Shown in pieces: positions 22,568 through 34,474 of a stretch of 64,000 nt of DNA; positions within the stretch are counted from its first letter, which is position 1; each line of letters starts with the position of its first letter. The notes under the pieces were generated by a model. It had not been told where the DNA came from and did no database searches. It saw only the letters and a program-made list of their open reading frames with translations. Source of the DNA: Erythroxylum novogranatense. Its lineage: Eukaryota > Streptophyta > Magnoliopsida > Malpighiales > Erythroxylaceae. The stretch covers positions 70,194,476 to 70,258,475 of the forward strand of contig CM057231.1 of the NCBI GenBank assembly GCA_029891385.1, given 5' to 3'. The position numbers and the translations under genes were made by a program.

Positions 22568-23759
22568 GTGAATCAGCAACTCTGTTCATCACTCCCGATT
22601 TATATTCAATCTGAAATCATACCCCACAGTTTGCCACCCAATCTTCTTTGTCTTTGGAGTAGTAATTTTACATTGAAGAAGGTGTTTAAGGCTACTATGG
22701 TCATCCGAACTTTGAATTTCTTCCCGATAAGATACGGTCTCCAATGGCGCATGGCAAGCACTAAAGCCATTAATTCCTTCTCATATCGACCTTTGACAAA
22801 TTCGGGAAGCAATCATCTTCTTGAAATAAGCAAGTGGCGGTTTTCTTGCATGAGAAGCCCTACTCCACTTCGAAGCGTCACACTCAATCACAAACTCCTT
22901 AGAAAAATCGGTGAGAAGAACCAAGGCGATTGTCACTGCTTTGTCTTTAATTTCTCAAATGCGATTTGAGCCTCCGGTGTGAAGTCCACTTCAAGCGACC
23001 TCTTGCTTCAATAGATTAGTCGAATTGACAATAAGTCCATAGTCCTTGATGAATCGCTTTGTAGTATCGATGAGGCCAAGGAAGGCACGCCTTTGCTCGG
23101 ACGATTTAGGTGGTGGCCCTTGCAAAACACTTGCTATTTTAGGCGGGATCCATGGCAACTCCTTGGTGACACCAAATAGCCCAAATATTCCACCACCGTT
23201 ACGCCAAAATATCTCTTCTTCTTATTGACGACAAAGTGATCTTTGTTCCAATCTTTCGGCACTCTAGCCAAGTGTTGTAAGTGTTCACCAACTCTTGCTA
23301 AAATGAGAATATCATCGAAAAACACTAATACATACCGTCGCGGGGAATGGTCGGAAGAGATCATTCATGGTTTTGCTGAAATATGGCGGTGCATTAGTGA
23401 GGCGAAGGGCATCACTCTAAATTCATAGTGGCCCGAATGTGTTCTAAAGCCGTCTTGGGTATATCTTCCTCCGCACCTGATTTGGTGGTACCCGATCGAA
23501 GATCCACCTTTGAAAAATATCTAGCCCGTGGAGCTCATCGAAGTTCTGAATAATAGGAATCGGGTAGCGGTCGCTCATGTAACTTGATTAAGTTCCGATA
23601 ATCCACAAAACCTCCGACTTCCGTCCTTTTTCCTAACCAATAACACTGGGCTAGAGAATGGACTATAACTTGATTGTATAATTCCCGAGGCAAGCATATC
23701 TGCCACCTGCCGTTCGATCTCATCCTTCTGGGTATGCACATACCTATAGGGTCTAACAT
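22568..23759 (-). pseudogene. gypsy 2 reverse transcriptase and RNase H
   Basis: On the minus strand 23759-23535 holds the RT fingers ('YRNLIKLHERPLPDSYY' in one frame), and 23364-23134 holds 'YVLVFFDDILILARVGEHL', an intact FFDD polymerase active site. Then 22812-22606 gives RNase H ('YEKELMALVLAMRHWRPYL'). The three lie in different frames, so no complete enzyme is encoded. Confidence 0.8.
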
Positions 23760-24270
23760 TCATAGCAGAGACTCCAGGGATCAATGGAATTTGATGATCT
23801 ACTGCCCTACTTGGAGGTAACCCTGATGGTTCCTTGAACAAGCCTTCAAAACGAGCGAGCAAGATTTTCAACTTCGTCGGCTGCTGCTCTTCCCCAACCG
23901 TCAGTTGCTCCAAGGTTCCCAACACTGCCATATGCCAAATTAACAACCCATAATCCAGATTATGCATTTTGCTCAAAGAACGAACAGAAATGGAGGAGTT
24001 CATCAATGACGGATCCCCCTCAATGCATATGTTGCGTCCCTCTACTAAAAATTCCATCCGCATTCTTCCCCAGTTAACCTTAACATCCCCTAGGGTCTGC
24101 AACCAAGTTACCCCCAATATCAAATCCACACCCCCAAGAGGAAACAAGAAGCAATTCACGTACACCGTAATGCGTGGAAGCTCTGAGTGGTACCGCAAGA
24201 CACAAAACCCCTCCGTCTCCTTGCGATTGCCATCACCCGACTTCACACCAATTAAATCGAGTGGGTTCAA
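23575..24270 (-). pseudogene. gypsy 2 protease end and pre-RT linker
   Basis: A 231-residue frame with 'GVDLILGVTWLQTLGDVKV' (C-terminal protease motif), a linker with 'LLARFEGLFKEPSGLPPSR' and the RT start 'LLVRKKDGSRRFCG'. It is open across position 24171, the point where the internal duplication begins, so the join there is in register. Confidence 0.75.
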
Positions 24271-25702
24271 TTGTTAACCTAGTTGCTTCGCCATTCGTCT
24301 CGATAAAAACGATGGTGGATCCACTTGTCCACCATCACTACCATTGTTACATCTCCGACCTTCCCCCACAGTTTCATTGTTCTCCCGGAAGTCGCTCCTC
24401 CCATGAAGAAATTAGAAGAATCAAGGCTGGTAAATTGCCCTTCATCGGGGACCGTGTCGGTACGTTAGAGGTTCTTCAACGTCCTCCAGCTGGGTAGTTC
24501 CCAGATGCTCCCCTTCCTCTTCGTCAGCTCCCAAAATCAGAGTTCGGAGAGATTGATTCTTACACCGGTGTAGGGGATGATAGGGCTGGTGACAACGAAA
24601 ACATAACCCCCTTGCTCGTATATCCTGAAACTCCTTTTGAGTATATCGCCTCATCCCGATTACCCCCAACCTTGAAGAGTCGATCTCCCATCGTGCCCAT
24701 GCTTCCAGGTTGTCGATAGCCTTATGATGGGTGGCGGGTTAACCACAGTGGGGTTAGAATGGGCTGTCCCCCCTTTGTTAATGAAGTGTGAGCCCCCTTG
24801 GCCACTAAAGCTAGGGGCTGCCCTTAGCCCAGCCCGATAGCCTAGCCCAAACCTTTCGATTGCTGCGTCTTCCTCTTGATAAAACTTCCATTTCATATTC
24901 AATTTCTCTAGCCAGCGTCATGGTGCGATGCAATTCGACAATCTCATAGGAGCGAATATGCACGCGAATCTCTTCCTTCAACCCATTCGAAATCGACCGA
25001 TGAGCGCCTCTTCCGCCATGTTGGAATTTGAGATGATTTGACACAAAGTCCGGATATACTCTTCCACAGTCCTGTTTGCTTGGCTGGGCGATAACCATTA
25101 TGGGTTGGGCGAGCATCACCGAAGCGAGTCAAGACCTCCTTCTTCACGTCCTCCAGCATAAAAATGGCCGTCTATCTTGTAACCCGTCATCCGGTGAAGG
25201 GCATGCCCTCCATGCAAACAAAGCTAAGGACACCTTGGATGGTCGGCGTTTGTTGTATCTGAAAATCTTGTTCGCATGTCAACCCACCCCAAAGGCTCAT
25301 GGCCATTAAAGTTAGGAAGCTCCACTTTCTTGGCGAAATCTGGGCGTCCTCCAAGGTGATGAAGCGATTACAGTGAGTTTCCACTTTTGTGGGCTGGAGC
25401 AGACACCGTGCCGAATAAATTGGGTTACCGTTTCCATCAAAACCGAAGGACTGCCGGTCTCCTCACACGGTCCCTTACCCTTAAGAACTGTAGTCAATAA
25501 GTTTTTGAGTTCCTCCAGCTGCTTGCGAGTTTCCTCCAGTTGGTGACGATTACCAGCAATTTCCGAAACTAGTCCTCCCACCTGCAGTTCTAAGGTTCCC
25601 AGGCTCCTCTCCATCGTGTCCACCCTGTTTTCCATGCGTGTATTTGTCATTGGGGTTTGCGCCTCTCTTCGAATGAATTCCACGCTCACCGCACCAAATT
25701 GA
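24167..25702 (-). pseudogene. gypsy 2 inner copy of gag and zinc knuckle (duplicate)
   Basis: Homologous along its length to 28828-30381, but with many more small deletions and substitutions. It reads the zinc knuckle 'GLCFRCHQPYHPLHRCKN' (near 24600-24550), Gag fragments ('EEIRVHIRSYEIVELH', 'MTLAREIEYEMEVLS') and the N-terminal coiled-coil region 'MENRVDTMERSLGTLE' from the Met at 25650. It is broken into at least five frames. Confidence 0.75.
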
Positions 25703-25830
25703 TGAGTTAGGAGCTCAAGAGTGAAGAGAATAAGACTGTTGTATTGAAATATGAAATTACAGAGTTTTCAAACTCTGTCCCGAAGAATGCCGATAGTCTT
25801 CGCAATGATGATTGTAAAAAAACAGATAAT
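25703..25830 (-). repeat. partial 5' LTR of the inner gypsy copy
   Basis: Begins 'tgatgagttaggagctcaag' right after the gag leader and matches the outer LTRs well for about 80 bp, then only in patches until about 25830. It has no recognisable U3 end. The LTR variant differs from both outer LTRs, suggesting the inner copy came from another element of the family. Confidence 0.65.
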
Positions 25831-26197
25831 AATTTCCCTGAAACATGCTCTCTTAACCGCCTTCTCACTTCCTTTAATGAGAACTTCCTAAATTTAACTC
25901 CAAATGATACCAATTTTTGTATCACGAAAGATATATGTCTTGTAAATCCACTGGTTCAAGCCTCACCTCAATTGGAGGTCGGATGAGGGATTTATGCCCA
26001 AAACAATAGACCATGCTCACTTCCAAAATCAAATTGAAACTCTTTTGGAGCGATTACCATAACTTTTTATATAGAAGTCGGATTGTGTTCGTTCTTTTAC
26101 CATTTGAAAGTAGACATCTATATCTACAACTCTTATGAAGACCACAAAACGAAATTCGGCCTCTAACTTTGTCCAATTTGCACTTTTCCGGTAGCTT

Positions 26198-26356
26198 TCT
26201 GTTAAACGGACAGCCATGTCCGTTTAACGGACACATTCGGGTGGATGGATACCAATTGCTTCGAAATTGTCCGTTAAACGGACATGCATGTCCGTCTAAC
26301 GGACATGGGTAGGTTAAGGGGTGTTTTGGCACCCGAGGCTGTCCGTTTAACGGACA
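26198..26356. repeat. cassette of palindromic TGTCCGTTTAACGGACA units
   Basis: Near-identical palindromic 17-mers occur at 26217-26233, 26268-26284, 26289-26305 and 26340-26356, with a partial copy at 26198-26213. The middle bases vary (TTT/TTA/TCT). They sit in the family-B LTR at the place occupied by an unrelated GC-rich cassette in the copy at 58731. Confidence 0.9.
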
Positions 26357-28424
26357 CGCCTTTCTTCAAAACTTCAAACCCTCTTGCCTTCAAACCACTT
26401 GACACTAGCATCTTTCAAAACTCATAACTTTTTATTCCTAGCTCCAATATGTGCATACTATACCTTCATGGAAAGATAACAAGATAAACTACAAATCTCA
26501 TGAAGGATGCTAAAGCTAACTTCCTCATTAATCAAGGCAAAAAGCCACTCAAAGGACACTGCTCATTAAAGACCAATGTAACAGTACATGAACAATAACT
26601 GAATGTGTTCTTCACCTCATAACTTTTTTAACCCTAAGTCCAAATGAAATAAATGATACATCATTTTAAAGATCTAATCTTAAGCTACAATCTTCAAGAA
26701 GATCTCTCAATCTAATTCAAGCCTTAAGAGGGTCTAAAACTGAAGCGGAGTTCTGTCAAATTTTAGGAAAATTTGACAGCACTTCCCTTGAAAATGCAAC
26801 TAACCAATTTTCAATTCTAATACTTCCACCTGCATAAAACTCAACATGCAACCTCATATAGCATAACTTAATCCCAAGAGTAACTCCAAACTCCATTCAA
26901 GGCAACAACAGCACTCTTAATCATCTAAACTTTCTCAAATCATATCCAAGCTATACAATGATGCAATGGTTTTAAAACATACATGAATTGCTCAAAATAC
27001 ATTAGAACTGAATATTCTTGCTTCCATATGAAAAATATGAGTTATTACAAAGCTTTAGAGGGCATTTTAAGCCACTACATCAAATCCAAAACATAAACTT
27101 GCAAAAACATCATTTGCCCAAAATGCCTCTAAAGCATTGATTTACAAAAGTTATCTTGAAAATACAAAATCAAAACACTAAGATCTTGGGTATGCCTTGA
27201 GTTCATTCTTGAGATCCCGATCTTCACACGGAGATGGGACGGAAGGTGGGGTGAGCTTTAAGCTCGTGGGTAACACGTTTATATTTAGGCTAATAAGCTA
27301 CATTGTTTCATTAATCATACTTTTAGCACTTTTGTATAGCAATCATACAATCATGCATTTCATGAAATTTATCAATCTCAAAACACAATGTTCATGATCC
27401 ATGTAATTCTCATTCTTGCAAACATATGCTAACACGTAAACACATAGGCGATGGTTGAAAAGTCCACGGATTCTTGATGAGCTACACAAGTGTAGTCATA
27501 TCTTTGAGGAGTCCAAAAGGAACATCCTATGCCACAATCAGGCGGTCGGGCGAAGGCTATCTTGGTCAACGTCTGCGTGACTTTGCTGGTGGACTTAACT
27601 AACCCACATAACATGAATTTCATGCATAAAAACTGGACTTGTCTTGTCCATCGACCGATTTTCTGAAAATGGATTTTCATGCATCCATAAAGCTGATTCT
27701 TGAAAATGATATATTTCATGCTTAGCTCACATTTCATGACTTCATTCATGCTCATTCAATTCATGGCAATTTCAAGCAATAACAAGCAATGTCATACATC
27801 GTTAAAATGCTCACTTAATGGCAATCATACACCATCTTACGTACATGATCAAGGCACAATCAATGCTTATCTCAAATAGTTACAAATCATTAAATTCATT
27901 AGTTAAAGTAGCATTTAATACTTACTAACATAAAGATAAAAGTGAAACCCACCTTATAACTTGCTAAATCCTTGCTAAATGGAGCTCCTCCTCTTGCTTC
28001 TTCTCTTTCTTCTTGTCCTTCTTCATCCATGACAAGAAAATAACCTCATATCACTTAGGGTTTCAAAAATTGAAAACCTAATGAACCTAAATCATGATAT
28101 GAACTTTAGAATCACTAAACCCATCTTCTTTCTAAGCTATCTACACCAAAACCCAACCAAAAACTAACACTTGAAATTATAACTTACCTTGGTTCTTGAC
28201 TCAACCAAAGAATTTCTTGGCTCAAAATGTAGCTTAGCTCTTCCTCCACACTTTTCCTTCTTGAACTTTCTTCAAACTCTTGCTTAAACTCTTGGAAAAT
28301 CAAACCCTAACTAAGCTTTCCTTCTTTTCTCCTTCTTTCTCCACCTTCCACGACACTTCCTCTCTCCCTTTCTCTAATTTTCGAAAATCTCCTTCTTTTC
28401 CCTACTAACTCACTTAATTCCTCT

Positions 28425-28432
28425 CTTTTATA
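28425..28432 (-). promoter_or_regulatory. TATA box of the family-B LTR in gypsy 2
   Basis: TATAAAAG on the minus strand about 395 bp from the LTR start, followed by AGGAA-type purine-rich leader sequence. The counterpart in the right-hand LTR is at 62427-62434. Confidence 0.5.
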
Positions 28433-28827
28433 CTCTTCTTTTACTTACTTAGCTATACACTTAAGCCCATTCACTTATTCTTCCTCTCTTCTTCTTTTTA
28501 TACTTCTTTCATTTAACTTAAGCCCAAGCCCACTTCTTCACTTAATTCCTTCTTCTTCTTATACTTCCCTACTACAACTTGTTTAGGCCCATACAAGCCA
28601 TTGCATTTAATCTTAACCTAACTAACCAACTAACATATTAAATGTTATTAACTCTTACCTAACTTATTACTTAATGTTATCTAACTTAATCAATTAATGC
28701 TACTTACTCATTTAATGTCATATGCTATTTAATGCTATCATATTTAATTACTATCATCTCAAATAATGCTAACTCAATTACTTAATTAGTCTAATCATGC
28801 TTAATTAAAAAAAAATTGGGGCTAACA

Positions 28828-30381
28828 GTAATGCCTGGAAGCTCTAGTGGTACCGCAGCACAAAACCCCTCCGTCTCCTTGTGATTGCCATCACCCAGCT
28901 TCACACCAATTCGTCGAGTAGGTTCAATTGTTAACCCTAGTTGCTTCGCCATTCGTCTCGATAAGAAACAGTGACTGGCTCCACTGTCCACCATCACTAC
29001 AATTGTTACATCTCCGACCTTCCCCCACAGTTTCATTGTTCTCCCCGAAGTCGCTCCTCCCATGAAGAAATTAGAAGAATCAAGGCGGGTAAATTGCCCT
29101 TCATCAGGGACCGTATCGGCTGTTAGAGGTTCTTCAACGTCCTCCAGCTGGGAAGTTCCCAGATGCTCCCCTTCCTCTTCGTCATCTCCCAAAATCAGAG
29201 TTCGGAGAGATTGATTCTTACACTGGTGTCGGGGATGATAGGGCTGGTGACAACGAAAACATAACCCCCTTGATCGTATATCCTGAAACTCCTTTTGAGT
29301 ATATCGCCTCATCCCACGATTACCCCCTGAACCTTGAAGAGTCGATCTCCCATCTGTGCCCATGCTTTCATAATTGTCGATAGCCTTATGATGGGTGAGC
29401 GGGTTAACCCTGGTGGGGTTAGAATGGGTTGTCCCCCCTTTGTTAATGAAGTGTGAGCCCCCTTGGCCACTAAAGCTTGGGGCTGCCCTTAGCCCAGCCC
29501 GATAGCCTAGCCCAAACCCTTCAGTTGCCTGCGTCTTCCTCTTCGATAAAACTTCCATTTCATATTCAATTTCTCTAGCCAACGTCATGGTGCGGTACAG
29601 GTCGACAATCTCATGGGAACGAATATGCACGCGAATCTCTTCCTTCAACCCATTCAGAAACTGACCGATGAACGCCTCTTCCGGCCATGTTGGAATTTGA
29701 GATGATTTAGACACAAAGTCCAGATATACTCTTCCACAGTCCCTGTTTGCTTGACCGCGGCGATAGCTTCGTATGGGTTGGAAGGAGAGCATCACCGAAG
29801 CGAGTCAAGACCTCCTTCTTCACGTCCTCCCAGCATAAAAATGGTCGTCTATCTTGTAACCACGTCATCCAGTGAAGGGCATGCCCCTCCATGCAAACAA
29901 GAGCTAAGGACACCTTCAGATGGTCCGGCGTTTGTTGTATCTGAAAATACTGTTCCGCCCGTCGAACCCACCCCAAAGGCTCATGGCCATTAAAGTTGGG
30001 AAGCTCCACTTTCTTGGCCGAAATCCGGACGTCCTCCAAGGTGATGAAGCGATTCTGTGAGTTTCCTTTTGTGGTGGAGCGAACGGCACCGCCGAATAAA
30101 TTTGGGTTACTGCTTCCATCAAAACCGAAGGACTGCCGGTCTCCTCACACGGTCCCTTACCCTTAAGAACTGTAGTCAATAAGTTTTTGAGTTCCTCCAG
30201 CTGCTTGCAAGTTTCCTCAAGTTGGTGACGATTCCCAGCAATTTCCGAAACTAGTCCTCCAACCTGCTGTTCTAAAGTTCCCAGGCTCCTCTCCATCGTG
30301 TCCACCCTGTTTTCCATGCGTGTATTTGTCATTGGGGTTTGCGCCTCTCTTCGAATGAATTCCACGCTCACCGCACCAAAT
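28828..30381 (-). pseudogene. gypsy 2 outer gag, zinc knuckle and protease start
   Basis: The best preserved retrotransposon coding sequence here. Frames 30371-29916, 30039-29707 and 29795-28828 give, in order, an N-terminal coiled coil (first Met about 30332, 'MENRVDTMERSLGTLEQQV'), the capsid core ('VELPNFNGHEPLGWVRRAEQ', 'EVLTRFGD'), the CCHC knuckle 'CFRCHQPYHPRHQCKN', and the protease with the catalytic triplet in 'VVMVDSGASHCFL'. Two frameshifts interrupt it. Reading stops at 28828, where the family-B LTR was inserted. Confidence 0.8.
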
Positions 30382-30678
30382 TGATGAGTTAGGAGCTCAA
30401 GAGTGAAGAGAATAAGACTGTTGTATTGAAATATGAAATTACAAAGTTTTCAAACTCTTTCCCAGCAAATGCTGATAGTGCTAAACGCAACAATGATTGT
30501 AAAAAAACAGATAATCATTTCCCTTATTTCCCATAGTAATATATAGCAGCTATTCTGCCACTCAATTGCTATTCGATTATAGCAGGTAAACAGTTTACGC
30601 TACTCTTTCTCTCTCCTTCGTCTAGAATAAACCAATAGAGGTTTATTTCCTTCACCATGATGCTAAAGCTAACTAACA
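30382..30678 (-). repeat. 5' LTR of gypsy element 2 (297 bp)
   Basis: Pairs with 20778-21074. TG and CA ends, followed on the outside by ggttc (30679-30683). On the inside the minus strand reads TGGTGCGGTGAGC, a candidate primer-binding site that is not the Met type. Confidence 0.9.
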
Positions 30679-31165
30679 GGTTCCTTCAGCTATCAAACCA
30701 TTCAACCAGATGGAATCAAAATGGGGAATATATCTCACATTCATGCATCATTGCACATTTATGTTATAGCAGAACATCTACTTGACCTTGTTGTACTACC
30801 TTTCCCTGTTCCCCTTTATATAAAGAAAATTAAATAATCATGTGTGAACAAGTAAAAGTTTGATCGTAGAAAAAGAAAAGAACAAAAGAGGATGACAAAT
30901 CAAAATTCGTTGAAACCCAAGTTCATAATACCAACTTGTGAAAAAAATCAAAGCACAAACAGAATACAATTCTTAAATGTAACTAAAACGATCTCCATTG
31001 TTTTATTAGCTTAAATCAACATGGTACCAGCTTGTGAAATAAAAAACATCATGAGTTGAATCAACAATTAATGTTTTATGAGCAACTACCAATGAATGTA
31101 AGCTAAAGCATCTTGTATAAGATTTTCTGGATCTTAATAGTGAGCAGCTTGAAAACTACTTTCAC

Positions 31166-31288
31166 CTGAATGTTGAAAGATGGATTTGTAATAGCATCCT
31201 GCTCTACAAGATGGTACTGGATTTCATTATCTCCTTCATCATGATACTTTCCAATCAGACTCAAACTCAATTTTTCACCTCCATTCAA
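31166..31288 (-). other. possible exon of an unrecognised minus-strand gene
   Basis: The minus strand reads 'LSLSLIGKYHDEGDNEIQYH' and 'LVEQDAITNPSFNIQ' up to a good donor (TTCAG|GTGAAAG, boundary 31166/31165). The acceptor is not obvious. With the pieces at 12.3-13.6 kb and 14.7 kb it may belong to one transcript that two gypsy elements have entered. I see no other gene in 30684-31900. Confidence 0.25.
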
Positions 31289-31929
31289 AACAAAAAGCCA
31301 AGGCTAATATCTAAAACCATCCAAACGAGATTATGAAACAAAAGAATCCTATGGGTTCTTGAGCTATTAAATACAGAAGAACAAATATTATGGCATGTTA
31401 CTACAGAAAATCAAATGCTGAAAAATTGGTTCCTATTGGATAAAAAAATACTCGAAAAGGGCTTCAGCAATAGATGAAACAAATGGATAGGACTGGAAGA
31501 ATGGCAATTAAAGGTTTACGCTTTTAAGATTATAGGAATAAGTATGGATGCTGGGGAGTACAAAATAAAAAGTACAAGCAAGAAAACAATTAGCACATAA
31601 GGATTCACAAAACCGAGAATAAACTATCAACATAAGTGCTTTAAGAAGCTTCTTGCAAGTGGTTATAAAGTTTAAAAAAACTACAATGATAAGTTAGAGT
31701 CAACGATGATATTAAAAAAAACTTTGGAGCTTTGCAAAATTTGATTGATCACAATTTTGTATGTTCCATTATTATAAAGTTTCAAGTTTTCAAGTAATGA
31801 CTGCTTCATCTTTCTCATTGAAATAATTAGCAAGTAAAGACTTTAGTATTTCATGTAGTCTCTCTGTAGGCTAACTAAGCATCAGTAAATAAACCTCAAT
31901 ATCATTCTTGTCCTTAGTCCTTAAGCTCC

Positions 31930-32474
31930 TTATTGAAGCATCAGTAAATGACCTTTTCTACTTGATTTGTTTGGATTTCTCAACTTAATAGGCTCATTTA
32001 CTCCTCTCCTTCTAGTTGTTTTAGGTATTCCAGGCATGGCTCTTTTCGTTGGGGGGTTTACTACAGCTTCATCTTCAACTATAGGCCAGAAAATAGGTCC
32101 TCTAATAGGTTGTAAGACATGCTCATACACTGCCATAAATTTATACCTCTTGTAGCACTCATCCACATATGCCTTCGGTCGTTGTTTTGAATGGTGAATA
32201 GCACTTATAACATGCTTGCAAGGATATTTATATAGCTCCCCCGCCCAAGAACACGTGATTGGTTTCTACCAACCCTCACAATATGCTTCGCATCACCTTT
32301 GCTAATTTCATATGCTCTATCACCATTCCAGACCATTCTCCACTTTATAGCATCTTTCTTATTCATTTCTAATTTTTTGACAACTTTGGATGCAACTTCT
32401 AATTTCCAACCATGTGCAAATTGTCTCCTCTCTACATGCCCCTTAATCAACATAATTCTGATTATTTCTAGCAT
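31930..32474 (-). pseudogene. MULE transposase C-terminal part
   Basis: The frame 32166-31930 ('YEHVLQPIRGPIFWPIVED' then 'KRAMPGIPKTTRRRG') corresponds to the conserved MULE tail with a Y-x-x-x-I/L-x-P start and a basic P-x-R-x-P-x-K-x-R-R motif. The frame 32474-32205 ('KWRMVWNGDRAYEISKGD') is the stretch just before the SWIM zinc finger. The finger itself is lost at the frame change between them. Confidence 0.7.
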
Positions 32475-33259
32475 GCTTATAATTGGCCTATCTCTAGCCG
32501 ATAATATCCATCCATTGAATGTTTCACTCGTGTTGTTATCGACAACTGGACATTTGGATTCAAATGACTAGGAACATTGTGCCCATCTCGCTTTGGATAT
32601 TCAAGCAATGATGATGCACATCCAAGTGTGATTTTGTCCAACCTTTTCAGCTATTCGTTAAAATCTTCCACTTATGTTGACCAAGCACAATTCCAAAATT
32701 GCTTTTCAAGTCTTTTCCTTTGAAGTTCATATGTCAATTATGGTATATGTGACATGCACACATAGAAGAATGGCATATAGGATTGTGTATTCTACTGCTC
32801 TAATCAATCCCTTTAACAATGGAATATATAAAGTTAGTATATAGTTGATAAAATATAATATATTCATTAATCAATGAAAAAATAAATACCTTTTGCATAT
32901 TTGATATTATTATTAGTCCTTCACTACTACCCAACTCCAAGTCCGAAGCTAACAAACTTATAAACTAGGTCCACAAATCAGTGTTCTCTACCTCGACAAC
33001 TACCAACTACCCATGCAAATAAATACATACCTCCATCCCCATCCCTCCCAACTACACTTAATAATTGACCTTGGAATTCAGTCTTCAAAAAGCAACCATC
33101 AATATCAAAGATGGGCCTCAAATGCCTTCATCCTCTTTTCATCAAAGCATATGTATAATCTTTTGAACTACAAAAAAAGAGATAAAGATGCATGAATTAA
33201 TGAATAAACTTTATAAACAACTACATGTTTTAATTATCATTGTCAATAACATGTAGAAC

Positions 33260-34474
33260 TTAATAGTTGCATACCTGTAACAAACTAGTTTCTTGATATC
33301 TAGCCAGCTGTAACTCAATTGTTGATCCAAGGTTACTATTCCTCAACTCATGAGTGTATCCTTGTAGTTTCACATACTCGTTCACATAATCACTCGCCCT
33401 TTCTTTTCTCAATCTCCTCTTCGCAGCTCTACACATACTTGAGTTGACATATATATTAAGCTTTTCTCGACATTCTTTAACCATCTTCGTCGTCGAGATA
33501 CTAGGCTTCTCACGTATTCTATCCCAAAAATACCTCATTAGGAACTTAGTGGCAACCAATTTTGGTTTGTTGGTTATAAAAAAAACTATTCTCATCATTG
33601 TATGTCACCACTTTAAAGCACCCATCATTTTTAGGACAAACGACATACGACTGCTATGGGCATCCCTTAATACATCTGACTCTCATCTTATGTCTTCGCT
33701 TTTCTTAAACTTTACATTGTAGCTTGTCCGCATTGTATAATTCACAACAGATTCTCTAAAACTTTTGCAAAGTCAAACTCCATTCTTAATCTCCAATTTG
33801 GTTTAGCATCAGATGGATTGTGCCTTATATTACTTGGTCTTTGCAACGCCTCCAGGCTCTTCTCCTCTAGAATATTGATCACTACCTATAGAACTACCAA
33901 AATATGTCGACTCAATTTCAACTAGTTCGTGGTCATTGGGAATTTCAACATGTATGAAACCATTGTCATCCTCATCATCATCATCCACCTCAGCATCAAC
34001 TCCTAAACTAACACCTTTAATATTAACATCTTCTATGGCTCCATTACTTTCCTCCTCACCCTCTATGCTTCCACAACTTGCCTCGTCACCCTTCCTATCT
34101 CCATCCTCTCCTCCCGACATAGACAATAGCTTAGGTTCAAATGATGGGATATTGATCATATGAGTTACATATACATCAATCCTTTCGTGAATTTTCATCA
34201 AATTGATAAGTCATAGATAACTTTCATTTAACTCAATTAGCTTCAAAGACTCACTAAACTCAAAATTGGGTTTTCTATAATAGACCTTATCGACTTGAAG
34301 GCATCCTAACTCCTTCCCCATCTCATATAATTGCCTATAGATAACAAAATCCAGGTCCACTTTATCAAAAATTCTTGATTCCCCATCAACATATTTCAAC
34401 TCTAGCTCTTCAACAAACTTTCCACCATAGAACAACCTTATGCTTCCACGTTTAGCCATCATATACCTGTTCAA
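33260..34474 (-). pseudogene. MULE transposase N-terminal part
   Basis: 34474-34211 resembles the plant MULE PB1-like N-terminus ('GSIRLFYGGKFVEE' and 'DKVDLDFVIYRQLYEMGKEL'). 34201-33830 is a Ser/Glu/Asp-rich linker (for example 'DAEVDDDDEDDNGFIHVEI'). 33598-33260 contains 'FLMRYFWDRIREKPSIS', matching the region before the transposase core. Stops separate all three. Confidence 0.6.

Larger units (their letters stand above)
25990..28827 (-). repeat. family-B LTR (about 2.8 kb) inserted within gypsy element 2
   Basis: On the minus strand it starts TGTTAGCCCC at 28827, beside the gtaat duplication. A TATA box lies at 28425-28432 and a purine-rich leader follows. Two segments match the family-B LTR at the right end of the window: 'acgttgacc..agccttc..gccc' (27545-27585 versus 63468-63495) and 'tacccacgagctt(a)aagctcacccc' (27245-27275 versus 63831-63857). 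A cassette of palindromic 17-mers lies at 26198-26356. The distal edge is not clear; 25990 is an estimate. Confidence 0.65.
20778..30678 (-). mobile_element. Ty3/gypsy retrotransposon 2 with an internal insertion and a duplicated gag
   Basis: Two outer 297-bp LTRs with a perfect 5-bp duplication (ggttc) define the element. Read on the minus strand, 30381-28828 (gag, zinc knuckle, protease) would join directly to 24171-21075 (protease, RT, RNase H, integrase, C-terminal domain), giving a normal 5.2-kb element. The intervening 24172-28827 holds a second copy of the gag-to-5'LTR part (24172-about 25830) plus a family-B LTR in minus orientation (about 25990-28827). The sequence gtaat occurs at 24167-24171 and again at 28828-28832, at both sides of this insert. 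Confidence 0.8.
31930..34474 (-). mobile_element. MULE (Mutator-like) transposase gene, degenerate
   Basis: Five minus-strand frames follow the order of a plant MULE transposase: an N-terminal PB1-like domain (34474-34211), an acidic linker (34201-33830), an upstream region (33598-33260), the SWIM-proximal region (32474-32205) and the C-terminal tail (32166-31930). The central catalytic DDE part (32600-33250) is not readable. I did not find terminal inverted repeats. A cut-and-paste DNA transposase is implied, now inactive. Confidence 0.65.

Noticed and set aside
24167..28832. gtaat at both ends as proof of one simple insertion
   Set aside because: The sequence after the left gtaat is continuous gypsy homology and has no TG terminus, so the duplication alone does not define a simple inserted element.
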